A DNA stretch of 7,690 nt from Gallionella sp. (GTDB taxonomy: Bacteria; Pseudomonadota; Gammaproteobacteria; Burkholderiales; Gallionellaceae): contig JARCRR010000034.1 in assembly GCA_029850565.1 (NCBI GenBank), forward strand, positions 1-7,690, written 5' to 3'. A model generated the notes under the pieces. That model was not told the origin of the DNA. It was given only the letters and a program-made list of their open reading frames with translations, and ran no database searches. The stretch's first letter is position 1. Each line of letters opens with the position of its first letter. Of this stretch, positions 1 to 6,805 are shown piece after piece. The position numbers and the translations under genes were made by a program.

Positions 1-783
1 TGCGGTCGTGATGATGATGTCCACCTCGCGTGCCTGCTTGGCGTACATCTCGCGCTGTGCCTGCTGGAAGCCCTCGCTCATCACCTTGGCGTAACCACCG
101 CCACCGCCCCCCTCTTCCTCATACTCGACCTTCACGAATTCGCCGCCCAAGGACTTGACCTGGTCGGCCACTTCGGCACGCGTATCGTTAGCACGCACGA
201 TGGCACCGAGACCTGCGGCAGTGCCGATTGCGGCGAGACCAGCCACGCCGGCCCCCGCGATGAACACCTTGGCGGGCGGAACCTTACCCGCCGCTGTGAT
301 CTGACCGTTGAAGTAGCGACCAAACACGTTGGCGGCCTCGATGACAGCGCGGTAGCCGGCCACGCCAGCCTGCGAGGTCAACGCATCCATCTTCTGGGCG
401 CGGCTCAGCATGCGCGGCAGACAGTCAATGGCCAACACGGTCGCCTTCTTGGCAGCGAGTTGTTGCATCAATTCAGGATTTTGCGCAGGCCAGATGAAAC
501 CGATCAAAGTGCCGCCTTCGCGCATCAAGCCGACTTCGGCACTCGTCGGGACAGCCACCTTGAACACGATGTCAGCGGCAGCCCACAACTGGGGAGCACC
601 AACGATGATCTCGGCACCTGCGGCACGATAAGCATCATCACTACAATTCGCCGCATCTCCGGCACCCGATTCCACCGCGACCTTGAAGCCCAGCTTGATT
701 AGCTTCTCGACGACTTCCGGCACCGTCGCGACCCGCTTCTCCTGCGGGACTGTCTCACGGGGAATACCTATCACTAGAGCCAT
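1..783 (-). CDS. pntA: NAD(P) transhydrogenase alpha subunit, N-terminal part (cut by window edge)
   Basis: Alpha subunit (or alpha-1, if split as in many proteobacteria) of the membrane-bound proton-translocating transhydrogenase, which transfers hydride between NADH and NADP+ using the proton gradient. The 261 visible codons start at ATG 783..781 and read to the window edge without a stop. The N-terminus MALVIGIPRE matches the family start. FIWPAQNPELMQ (residues 96-107), GYRAVIEAA (143-151) and GQITAAGKVPPAK (160-172) are near-identical to what I recall of E. coli PntA. The NAD-binding fingerprint GAGVAGLAAIG lies at 177-187, followed by VRANDTR, where E. coli has RAFDTR. A run of six glycines sits near 225-230 in the loop after the nucleotide fold. 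AGGAAGG just upstream is the ribosome site. The rest of the gene, and presumably pntB, lies beyond position 1. It is visibly richer in G+C than the uptake operon. Identification is firm; whether the subunit is split or full length cannot be seen. Confidence 0.96.
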   Translation of the reverse strand, partial: MALVIGIPRETVPQEKRVATVPEVVEKLIKLGFKVAVESGAGDAANCSDDAYRAAGAEIIVGAPQLWAAADIVFKVAVPTSAEVGLMREGGTLIGFIWPAQNPELMQQLAAKKATVLAIDCLPRMLSRAQKMDALTSQAGVAGYRAVIEAANVFGRYFNGQITAAGKVPPAKVFIAGAGVAGLAAIGTAAGLGAIVRANDTRAEVADQVKSLGGEFVKVEYEEEGGGGGGYAKVMSEGFQQAQREMYAKQAREVDIIITTA

Positions 784-815
784 ATAGCCTTCCTATTCAC
801 TGTTAACGCCATTCG

Positions 816-839
816 AAAAACGCCCAGATAAACTGGGCG
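816..839 (-). terminator. Rho-independent terminator after the copper storage gene
   Basis: A perfect 7-bp inverted repeat (CGCCCAG 821-827 and CTGGGCG 833-839, 5-base loop) reads on the minus strand as a GC-rich hairpin followed directly by TTTTT (820..816). It lies 40 bases after the csp stop codon. Only 32 bases separate its T-run from the pntA start, so it also sits in the leader of pntA. Confidence 0.85.
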
Positions 840-853
840 CGTTCAACTTCGAA

Positions 854-859
854 ATTATA
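854..859 (-). promoter_or_regulatory. Candidate -10 element for pntA
   Basis: The minus strand reads a perfect TATAAT here, preceded by CTCAGT, just after the csp stop codon. No good -35 hexamer sits 16-18 bases upstream; the best available is a T-rich stretch next to the csp stop. If it is used, the transcript would start near 847 and carry the terminator hairpin in its leader. This is a sequence match only, in a short AT-rich gap where such a match could arise by chance. Confidence 0.35.
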
Positions 860-879
860 ACTGAGCTTAGCCTCAAAAA

Positions 880-1332
880 TTACGCAGCAATGGCCTTGCA
901 TTCCTTGTAACAAGCGGCGCAGGATTCTTTGCAAGCCTTGCATTCCGGGTGTTTCTCGGTCTTCTTGCATTCCTCTTCGCAGGCTTTGCACACATCCATA
1001 CATACCTTAGCGAGTTGTGGCAGATACTTGGATTCTGCGGCAGCCATCTGTTCAAGCGCGGTGCACATGGCGATCACTTGGCTGGAAGACTTGGCACAAG
1101 CGGCCATGGTCTTGTCGCCCTCACCCAGCAAAACGATACAGTGTTGCAGGCAGACATTGGCCTTGAGCACGCAATCTGCGGCAGCGGCGATCAATTTCTC
1201 ATTACGGGTGGAGGCGTTATGTTGATGCGCCATCGCGGCGTGGTCATGCTGGTGTTCGGCGGCGAAAGCTTTGCTGCTGACTGCTGTAGCGGCCATTGCG
1301 GCAGCACCGATCAAAAGTTCTCTGCGATTCAT
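880..1332 (-). CDS. Tat-exported four-helix-bundle copper storage protein (Csp1-like, DUF326 type)
   Basis: A 150-residue protein that probably stores many Cu(I) ions in the periplasm through cysteines lining a four-helix bundle, as characterised for Csp1 of Methylosinus trichosporium. The N-terminus NRRELLIG with a following Ala-rich segment is a twin-arginine signal; cleavage is likely after AFA (about residue 24). A His-rich stretch HQHDHAAMAHQH (27-38) follows. The remainder holds 14 cysteines, at 54, 61, 65, 79, 90, 111, 115, 118, 122, 131, 134, 138, 141 and 145. Many are spaced 3 or 4 residues apart as in CMDVCKACEEEC and CKACKESCAACYKEC, which puts them on one face of a helix. From memory Csp1 has 13. 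A strong AGGAGAAGG precedes ATG 1332..1330, and a terminator follows the TAA. It appears to be a single-gene unit. The family call is secure; the copper role is family knowledge, not tested here. Confidence 0.92.
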   Translation of the reverse strand: MNRRELLIGAAAMAATAVSSKAFAAEHQHDHAAMAHQHNASTRNEKLIAAAADCVLKANVCLQHCIVLLGEGDKTMAACAKSSSQVIAMCTALEQMAAAESKYLPQLAKVCMDVCKACEEECKKTEKHPECKACKESCAACYKECKAIAA

Positions 1333-1410
1333 TGCCTTCTCCTGTGTTTGGATTGTTATTAGTAGAACATGACAAGTTTACTGCTCCCTTACATAGAAGT
1401 CATGCAAAGA

Positions 1411-1440
1411 AAACGGGGCTCGGTCTCCCAAGCCCCGTTT
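1411..1440 (-). terminator. Rho-independent terminator after the small secreted peptide gene
   Basis: A perfect 10-bp inverted repeat (AAACGGGGCT 1411-1420 and AGCCCCGTTT 1431-1440) encloses a 10-base loop. On the minus strand the second arm ends in TTT and continues TCTTTG, giving a U-rich tail. It begins 18 bases after the stop codon of the 47-codon gene and separates it from csp, so csp should have its own promoter in 1333-1410. The plus strand lacks a comparable T-run, so termination is probably one-directional. Confidence 0.8.
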
Positions 1441-1458
1441 CTGCGATACCGTACTGAT

Positions 1459-1602
1459 TTACTTTGCTGGTGCGGGCGCTGGTGTGGCAGGCGCGCTCGT
1501 GCTGGTCTTAGCCTTGTGGTTCTTGCTGCCTTCGCAGGCGAGAGCGCTACCGGATACAGAAACACCGAACACCAACAACATTGCGATGACGACAGATTTC
1601 AT
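1459..1602 (-). CDS. Small secreted peptide, 47 residues, Ala/Pro-rich C-terminus, function unknown
   Basis: This short gene starts at ATG 1602..1600 and ends with TAA 1461..1459. The ribosome site AAAGGAGGG, ending 5 bases before the ATG, is among the strongest in the window. The product begins MKSVVIAMLLVFGVSVSG, a Lys followed by a hydrophobic core, and then reads SALAC. This suggests signal peptidase I cleavage after ALA (residue 22), leaving a 25-residue peptide that starts with Cys. The Cys could instead mark a lipoprotein, but Ala at -3 is a weak lipobox. The mature part contains CEGSKNHKAK, then a Thr/Ser/Ala/Pro tail ending PAPAPAK. Together, the ribosome site, signal peptide and close hairpin terminator make a real gene likely. 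It lies 79 bases after exbD and before the copper storage gene. I do not recognise a family. Cys, His and the lysines could bind metal, but that is a guess. Confidence 0.75.
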   Translation of the reverse strand: MKSVVIAMLLVFGVSVSGSALACEGSKNHKAKTSTSAPATPAPAPAK

Positions 1603-1633
1603 ATGAACCCTCCTTTGCTAGCCTACTGAACAC

Positions 1634-1653
1634 GGCTGGAAAACTACCCAGCC
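1634..1653 (-). terminator. Weak hairpin after exbD, possible operon end
   Basis: GGCTGG (1634-1639) and CCAGCC (1648-1653) form a 6-bp stem with an 8-base loop in the 79-base gap between exbD and the small peptide gene. No T-run follows on the minus strand, so it is not a canonical terminator. It may be a partial terminator or an mRNA-end stabiliser, or the small peptide may be co-transcribed with exbD. Confidence 0.3.
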
Positions 1654-1681
1654 ACCCTCAATCCTTGCTTGAATCCTGCGC

Positions 1682-2095
1682 CTATTTGCCTGTAATCGTC
1701 AAGAAGGAAAGTTTGATCACGCCCGACTTTTGCGCGATTGCCATCACCTGCGCTACCCGACCATAATTCACCGCTTCGTCCGCTTGTATCTGTAACTGGA
1801 AGTTGGGGTCGGCCGCGCGACTCTTCAACATCTCTGCCAATCCCACATCGCTCAGGTGTGCAGCCTCGTAGGACACATCACCTTTCGCGTCGATCGCCAA
1901 GCTGACTTTTTGTAGCTTGTCGTCCTTCGCCACAGACTCCGTCTTCGGCAGATTGATCTTGAGCGACTGTGGTGCCAGCAAAGGCGCGGTGATGATGAAC
2001 ACCACCAGCAACACCAACATCACATCCACCAAGGGCGTGACATTGATCTCGCTCATCATGCTGCCGTTGTCTTGAGAGGAATTACCGATAGCCAT
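1682..2095 (-). CDS. exbD: Biopolymer transport protein ExbD, TonB energy-transducing complex
   Basis: A 137-residue inner-membrane protein that works with ExbB to turn proton flow into movement of TonB. A short cytoplasmic N-terminus is followed by the family hallmark MSEINVTPLVDVMLVLLVVF (14-33), which leads into the single membrane helix. Asp24 in PLVDVML corresponds to the proton-carrying Asp25 of E. coli ExbD. The periplasmic part (about 45-137) has the expected LPKTES region and a Q-rich strand, FQLQIQAD (99-106). Length is normal for the family. It starts 7 bases after the exbB stop codon, with GAGG overlapping the end of exbB as ribosome site, so it is co-translated with exbB. It is the last gene of the uptake operon. 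Confidence 0.95.
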   Translation of the reverse strand: MAIGNSSQDNGSMMSEINVTPLVDVMLVLLVVFIITAPLLAPQSLKINLPKTESVAKDDKLQKVSLAIDAKGDVSYEAAHLSDVGLAEMLKSRAADPNFQLQIQADEAVNYGRVAQVMAIAQKSGVIKLSFLTITGK

Positions 2096-2102
2096 GATTA
2101 CC

Positions 2103-2759
2103 TCACAGTTTGTAATCGTGCTTCTGCGCCAGACGCAAGAAGTCGTGAGCGAAATTCTCTAGGTCGGTCACATGCACCTTCAGGCGACGCAAGAAGAAGT
2201 TGTAGGCCAACACCGCAGGCAAGGCAACAGCAATACCGATAGCCGTCGCGATCAATGCCTCACCGATAGGCCCTGCCACCACATCCAATGAGGCCGAACC
2301 GCTCTTGCCGATGTCTTGCAGCGCATGCATGATGCCCCACACCGTGCCGAACAAGCCCACGAAGGGTGAAGTTGAACCGATGGTCGCCAACTCAGCTTGA
2401 CCTCGCTCATGGCGACGTTGGATGTTTTGTAGTTGCTGGACCAATTGCCTTTCCAACACATCGTGCGGCTTACCCATGTGTTTCAAATCATGCTGCACTT
2501 CACCCAACGTTTTAATCTCTGCAAAACCTGCTTGCGCCAAAAGTGCAAAGTCCCCTTGCCCTTCTTGAGCCACCTTCTGCGCTTCACTCCATTCGCGCGC
2601 AGCCCAAAATCGGTCAATAAATTCCTTATCCTGTTTCTTAGCTTGAAACTGCTTCCACGTTTTGAATAGTGCGATAGACCACGTCACGATGGACAGGATG
2701 ATCAACAAGATCAGCGTCACGAACACCACAACTGAATTGATGGCAAAGAAGTTACTCAT
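2103..2759 (-). CDS. exbB: ExbB, MotA/TolQ/ExbB family proton channel protein
   Basis: A 218-residue inner-membrane protein that forms the oligomeric proton channel around ExbD and energises TonB. The first membrane helix lies at about 10-33, and a long cytoplasmic helical segment follows (35-120). The second helix carries LATIGSTSPFVGLFGTVWGI (124-143), the conserved family block. The third is GPIGEALIATAIGIAVALPA (163-182), with the conserved Thr172 and Pro181. There is no N-terminal periplasmic extension of the Pseudomonas ExbB type, so this is the short form. Its ATG lies inside the tonB stop codon (ATGA, 4-base overlap at 2756-2759), indicating translational coupling. ExbB and TolQ resemble each other, but the tonB-exbB-exbD order decides the name. 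Confidence 0.94.
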   Translation of the reverse strand: MSNFFAINSVVVFVTLILLIILSIVTWSIALFKTWKQFQAKKQDKEFIDRFWAAREWSEAQKVAQEGQGDFALLAQAGFAEIKTLGEVQHDLKHMGKPHDVLERQLVQQLQNIQRRHERGQAELATIGSTSPFVGLFGTVWGIMHALQDIGKSGSASLDVVAGPIGEALIATAIGIAVALPAVLAYNFFLRRLKVHVTDLENFAHDFLRLAQKHDYKL

Positions 2760-3400
2760 GCGTCGTTATCCTCTAATGAAAATTTGATCGGTACTAAAAA
2801 CCATTGCGTGACGGGCTGCCCAAAACGTTTAGCGGGTGAGAACTTCCACGTCTTCACCGTTTGTAGTGCGGATTTGTCCAAGATTTTGTAACCACTACTC
2901 GTGTGTAGCAACACCTGCCCTGCCCTACCTTCCGCCAACACCTCTACATTCAATATCACCTTGCCGTTGTAACCCATACGCCTTGCCACCATGGGATAGG
3001 GAGGACGGGGATTGTTCAGATAATCCGCACGGTAATCTGGTTGCGCATCAAGTTGCACGGGCGAAGGGGGTGAGGCATTCTGTGGCTCGGGCGGGGCAAC
3101 CTCTTTGACTGCAGGCTCATCTGCAGGCACTGGCTCGGGCTCGATCTCTTTGGGTTTGGGCTTAGGTAACGGCACGATGTCAGCTTGCTGCATCTGTACA
3201 TTAGAAAATGAGATGGACATCTCATTGACCATTACAGCGGGCATTTCTGGCTGCAACAGATAGCCCGCAAACACCGAAAGATGTAGCAATACCACCAACC
3301 CCACCACTGAAAAACGCTCACTCAGCGGCGACTTCTCTGGCTCATTCGAGAATTGCGAATACATCTGCATCGTTCCAAACATGTTCAAGACGGCAGACAT
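2756..3400 (-). CDS. tonB: TonB energy transducer dedicated to the adjacent receptor
   Basis: A 214-residue protein that spans the periplasm and opens the outer-membrane receptor. The N-terminal membrane anchor (about 31-49, SVVGLVVLLHLSVFAGYLL) contains His40, matching the functionally required His20 of E. coli TonB. The periplasmic linker (77-115) is rich in Pro, Lys and Glu, with PLPKPKPKEIEPEPVP, as expected. The C-terminal TonB domain begins near RPPYPMVARRMG (132-143), includes NGKVILNVEVLAEGR (145-159) and continues to TVKTWKFSPA (181-190). The ATG at 3400 follows the receptor stop codon after one base. Later in-frame Met codons at residues 7, 11 and 13 are alternative starts, since the ribosome site (GGTAGG directly before the first ATG) is poorly spaced. 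It sits between its receptor and exbB, which suggests a system-specific TonB rather than the housekeeping one. Confidence 0.94.
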   Translation of the reverse strand: MSAVLNMFGTMQMYSQFSNEPEKSPLSERFSVVGLVVLLHLSVFAGYLLQPEMPAVMVNEMSISFSNVQMQQADIVPLPKPKPKEIEPEPVPADEPAVKEVAPPEPQNASPPSPVQLDAQPDYRADYLNNPRPPYPMVARRMGYNGKVILNVEVLAEGRAGQVLLHTSSGYKILDKSALQTVKTWKFSPAKRFGQPVTQWFLVPIKFSLEDNDA

Positions 3401-3401
3401 C

Positions 3402-5561
3402 CTACCAGCGCCCTTCTATAGTAGCCATGACAGAACGGTATCCCTTGTTCACACTGTGCAACTGCCATGTATTTCCTGCTGAAGTAAAAGACATGTCTTT
3501 CACTGTGTCCGACGCAAACAGGTTTTGACCCATCAAACGAAGTTTGTACATAGGGCTAATCTGATACAACCAGAACGCATCCACTGTAGTACGTGCCTGT
3601 GTTGTACCAACTTGCTCACCAGGTATATTGGTTTCACTTCGCCCTGATATTTGCATCGAGACGCCGTAGCTGGAATTCAAACTGGGTAAGCCTTCGTCCA
3701 AACCTGCCGACAAAATGTACTTCGGGGTTTCGCGCGCCATGCGTGTGATACCGAGGCGCTCATCCTTCACTCGTGCATTAGGAAGTGTCAGGTGAGATTT
3801 AAGAGTCGCACCTTTCCAGCCGAAATTATCCATGCGAACTTTGCCGTCCAACTCCATGCCCCAGTGGCTTGCACTGCCTTCGTTTTGCGGCCTATCAACC
3901 CAACGTGCGCCCTCCTGCTGCACTCGTCGTTCGGTGAAATCTTGGGTAGAACGCACATATAGATTCGCACCAAAGACACCCATCTCTTTATCCAAATAAC
4001 GCTCCAATACCGCTTCATAATTCCAACCACGCTCTGGTAGTAAGTTGGGGTTACCTCGCTTGTCCGCTTCAACAGGCGTATTGGTGGAAAGACTAATCGT
4101 AGCCGCATCACTAATTTCATCCAGTTTGGGCATTTTCAAACCAGAACCCAAAGAGGAACGCACAATCCATTTATCAGCCGGCTCCCATTTCACAGCCAGA
4201 GATGGCATCACCTGCCCGCGCTGCTGGGTGACACCATTCGAATTCAATGCTACGGACTCACCGCGCACACCATAAGTAAGCGTAACTTTTGGGTGCACCA
4301 TCCAATCGTCCTGCACCCACGCAATAGATTGGCGCTCTTGTGCTTGATACACATTCGCGATACCCGATAGCATTTGGTCATCTGTGCGGCGCAGGTTTAC
4401 ATGTTCCAACCCCACCGCCACCAAATTTGCCTCGCCTAATGGCTTGTCCAAACGCAATGCCATATTGAATTCATTCTCAATTTTCTTGGTGTTATCTACG
4501 GCTGTCGTTAAAACATTAAGTGCGTCATGTGATGTGCGCGTGGTATCTCCCGTGTTCTTGCCACTGTTAATTGATGAACGCCCTGTAATTTTGAAATCAT
4601 CAATATGCTTTTCACCCTCAACACGCAAACGATACATTTGTGTATAGCCGTTAAATTGCGATGCACGATCACCATTAAACGCAAGACCAGAACCCGTAGC
4701 AGGAACCGTATATTTGGTCATAACGTTATCGCTTTTTGTATCCACAGGCCCCCAAAAATACATGGGGGATACCGTGAAACTATCACTTCCCCATTTCCAA
4801 CCAAAACGAGGAGAAATTGCATGATGACCCAGCTTGGTTCGACCACTCGTTTCTTCTTGTTGCCATAAGGTACGAGTTGTACCCGCTAAATCTTGGCGGT
4901 CAATTTGGCTCCCCAATTGGCTTGCGCTCCAAAGCAAATTAATAGGGAACGACCAAGAGAAATTTCCATCCCCCCCGTTGGGTGAATAAGAAAGTTGTGT
5001 GTTCACTTGATTCCCTCGCACCCCCACACCAAAACGTGTTTCTGTCGCGCTCTTTAACACCGCTTTACGCATAATGAGATTTACCGTGACGGAAGCCGCA
5101 CCGCCGAATTCAGCCGATGCCCCACGCAGTATCTCGACGCGATCCAACTCCCCCGAGGGCAAGCGCCCAATCACACCGATAAACGTACCACCGCCCGCAG
5201 AGCGCTCACCATCCACCAGCACCTGCACCGAATCGCGTGTCATACCGCGTGTTTGCTGCCCCATGCCGTTGCTATTCAACTCAACACCAGGCAGCTTACC
5301 CAGCACTTCACTCACGGTCATCGCGCTCATCTTCTCGATTTCTTTGCGATCAATAACGACTTTCTGCGTATTTGAATCCCGTCGTTCCGCAATATCTACA
5401 CCCGTTGCTGTGACGGTGACTTCCTTCAAAGTTGTTTGATCTTCAGCCAACGCATATTGAGTGGGCATCGCAATCGCGATAAGGCAAGCCACACTGCAAT
5501 TCCAGTTAATTTTGGAAGTAAAGCGACTTGAAATACTTGATGTAGCCGAAACTGATTTCAT
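3402..5561 (-). CDS. TonB-dependent outer-membrane receptor, probably for a siderophore or other metal complex
   Basis: A 719-residue receptor. The signal peptide runs to about residue 39 (QYALA before EDQ). A TonB-box-like EVTVTAT (47-53) follows, near the mature N-terminus. The plug domain (about 57-168) includes LGKLPGVELNSNG (87-99), TRGMTRDSVQVLVDGER (104-120) and RVEILRGASAEFGGAA (141-156). The rest forms the 22-strand barrel, and the C-terminus ends in Trp (ATIEGRW), an aromatic end suited to outer-membrane assembly. No N-terminal signalling (STN) domain is present between signal peptide and plug, so surface signalling of the FecA type is not expected. AGGAAA precedes ATG 5561..5559, 17 bases after the PepSY gene. 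Its position before tonB-exbB-exbD and after a PepSY reductase-like gene points to metal-complex uptake. The ligand cannot be read from sequence; a xenosiderophore, a copper complex, haem or a corrinoid are possible. The middle of the gene is AT-richer than pntA. Confidence 0.93.
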   Translation of the reverse strand: MKSVSATSSISSRFTSKINWNCSVACLIAIAMPTQYALAEDQTTLKEVTVTATGVDIAERRDSNTQKVVIDRKEIEKMSAMTVSEVLGKLPGVELNSNGMGQQTRGMTRDSVQVLVDGERSAGGGTFIGVIGRLPSGELDRVEILRGASAEFGGAASVTVNLIMRKAVLKSATETRFGVGVRGNQVNTQLSYSPNGGDGNFSWSFPINLLWSASQLGSQIDRQDLAGTTRTLWQQEETSGRTKLGHHAISPRFGWKWGSDSFTVSPMYFWGPVDTKSDNVMTKYTVPATGSGLAFNGDRASQFNGYTQMYRLRVEGEKHIDDFKITGRSSINSGKNTGDTTRTSHDALNVLTTAVDNTKKIENEFNMALRLDKPLGEANLVAVGLEHVNLRRTDDQMLSGIANVYQAQERQSIAWVQDDWMVHPKVTLTYGVRGESVALNSNGVTQQRGQVMPSLAVKWEPADKWIVRSSLGSGLKMPKLDEISDAATISLSTNTPVEADKRGNPNLLPERGWNYEAVLERYLDKEMGVFGANLYVRSTQDFTERRVQQEGARWVDRPQNEGSASHWGMELDGKVRMDNFGWKGATLKSHLTLPNARVKDERLGITRMARETPKYILSAGLDEGLPSLNSSYGVSMQISGRSETNIPGEQVGTTQARTTVDAFWLYQISPMYKLRLMGQNLFASDTVKDMSFTSAGNTWQLHSVNKGYRSVMATIEGRW

Positions 5562-5578
5562 TATTTTCCTATACTGAA

Positions 5579-6805
5579 TTAAGTATTCACGTCACGAGTT
5601 TTGTTGAATACGACTTCTTTACGTTTGCGTAGCCCAACTATTGGTGAGGCCTGAGCTTCTTTAGCATCACGCGCCTTTGCCTTCTTCAAATAGATCAAGA
5701 ACCCAGTCACGCAAATAATCGTGATCACTACACCGCTCAACAGAATGATGATTTGCCCGACAAGACCAAACACACGCCCTGAATGCAATGGCAGTTGCCA
5801 AGCATTGAATGTGTCGCCAGCGGTTTCCGCACTCCGATCATGCACGTGCATCAATTCGCCCGTGATAGCGTTCACATATACCTTTGTCATACCTACTTCT
5901 TTAGTTAAGTCTTCAGAACTTTTCATTGAGACGATAAACTTGCGTGTATCGGGCAAGAATGTCATTCCACCCACTACCATGTCAGGCTTGGTTTGTTGTG
6001 CCAGTTTGATTGCACCATCCCATGAGGCAGTATCTGCCAACCACTTTGCATTGGGGTCAACATGGCAGGAACACTCCACAGTAGTCAAAGGTGAAAACTT
6101 ATTCACAACCCATTTGAATTGATCGTTTAGATTTAAATACACGCTCGACAATGCCAAGGCAATCAACACTGGCAAAATCCACATGCTGCCAGATCGGTGC
6201 ATATCGAAATTAAGTTTGTGCCCACCAGCATTCCAACGGAATGCAAAAGATTTTTTCCAGCTTTTCAAGTTGGGGAAAGATAGATACACCGCACCGAAGT
6301 GATCCAACAACCACAACAACGCCGCAATGCCAATGAGCCATTTTCCAAAGTCACCTAGATACCAGGTGTAATGAAATTTCACTAGCATTGGTATGAGATG
6401 ACGAGCATCCACCCCAAATTCACCATTCACGCGTGAACCCAACACGACCCCGTTATAGGGATTGATATAGACGGTGTGATACTTGTTGTTTGCTTTGAAA
6501 AAACTCGCGCCTTCATCGCCCTTCGCATTGGGCGTGCGCAAATAAAATTCATAAGCGCGATCCACCTCATCAGGGCTACGCACAAAAGTCACGCGTTTCC
6601 CCACATACACCGACTCAGCGCGCTTTACTAATTCATCCATCGCGAAACGCTGACCTGAGGGTTGGACATAGAACAAATCATTGTTCAGTGCGCGATCTAA
6701 TTCTTTATCAAAGGAAAGGATGACACCCGTTATGGCCGCTACTGCGATAAACAACAAAACAGCCAAACCCACCCAGCGATGTAACCAAACGATGACTTTA
6801 CGCAT
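5579..6805 (-). CDS. PepSY-associated transmembrane protein, ferrisiderophore-reductase type (PiuB/FoxB-like)
   Basis: A 408-residue inner-membrane protein of the PepSY_TM family, commonly found next to TonB-dependent siderophore receptors and thought to reduce the imported metal complex. It starts MRKVIVWLHRWVGLAV with the family's LHRWVGL in helix 1 (about 7-30), followed by SFDKELD. A periplasmic PepSY region spans about 44-140 and includes HTVYINPYNGVVLG (110-123). The next helices are about 153-175 and 207-225, with HRSGSMW (203-209). A second periplasmic region (about 228-340) contains the second PepSY repeat VYVNAITGELMHVHD (309-323). PLHSGRVFGLVGQ (339-351) leads into the last helix (about 347-372), and a basic tail follows. 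His9, His145, His203 and His341 are candidate haem ligands. CSCH (245-248) in the second periplasmic region is unusual. The ATG at 6805 is chosen over an upstream in-frame TTG at 6847 because a G-run sits before it and the family begins here. Confidence 0.88.
   Translation of the reverse strand: MRKVIVWLHRWVGLAVLLFIAVAAITGVILSFDKELDRALNNDLFYVQPSGQRFAMDELVKRAESVYVGKRVTFVRSPDEVDRAYEFYLRTPNAKGDEGASFFKANNKYHTVYINPYNGVVLGSRVNGEFGVDARHLIPMLVKFHYTWYLGDFGKWLIGIAALLWLLDHFGAVYLSFPNLKSWKKSFAFRWNAGGHKLNFDMHRSGSMWILPVLIALALSSVYLNLNDQFKWVVNKFSPLTTVECSCHVDPNAKWLADTASWDGAIKLAQQTKPDMVVGGMTFLPDTRKFIVSMKSSEDLTKEVGMTKVYVNAITGELMHVHDRSAETAGDTFNAWQLPLHSGRVFGLVGQIIILLSGVVITIICVTGFLIYLKKAKARDAKEAQASPIVGLRKRKEVVFNKTRDVNT

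Noticed and set aside
132..323. A 63-residue minus-strand frame
   Set aside because: It is an out-of-frame shadow inside pntA, whose own frame is open throughout and matches the family.
949..1362. A 137-residue plus-strand frame with a hydrophobic start
   Set aside because: It lies opposite the well-supported copper storage gene and has no family resemblance. The hydrophobic stretch comes from the antisense of Cys/Lys/Glu codons.
3060..3180. Low-complexity Pro/Glu/Lys coding stretch as a possible DNA repeat
   Set aside because: It is the normal periplasm-spanning linker of TonB. The codons vary and there is no tandem DNA repeat unit.
5562..5578. Possible Fur-like AT-rich site before the receptor gene
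   Set aside because: Only 17 bases separate it from the previous gene, and they do not show the inverted-repeat structure of a Fur box. The AT-richness is explained by the ribosome site region.
5721..6122. A 133-residue plus-strand frame
   Set aside because: It lies fully antisense to the PepSY protein gene, has no recognisable domain, and has no supporting context on the plus strand.
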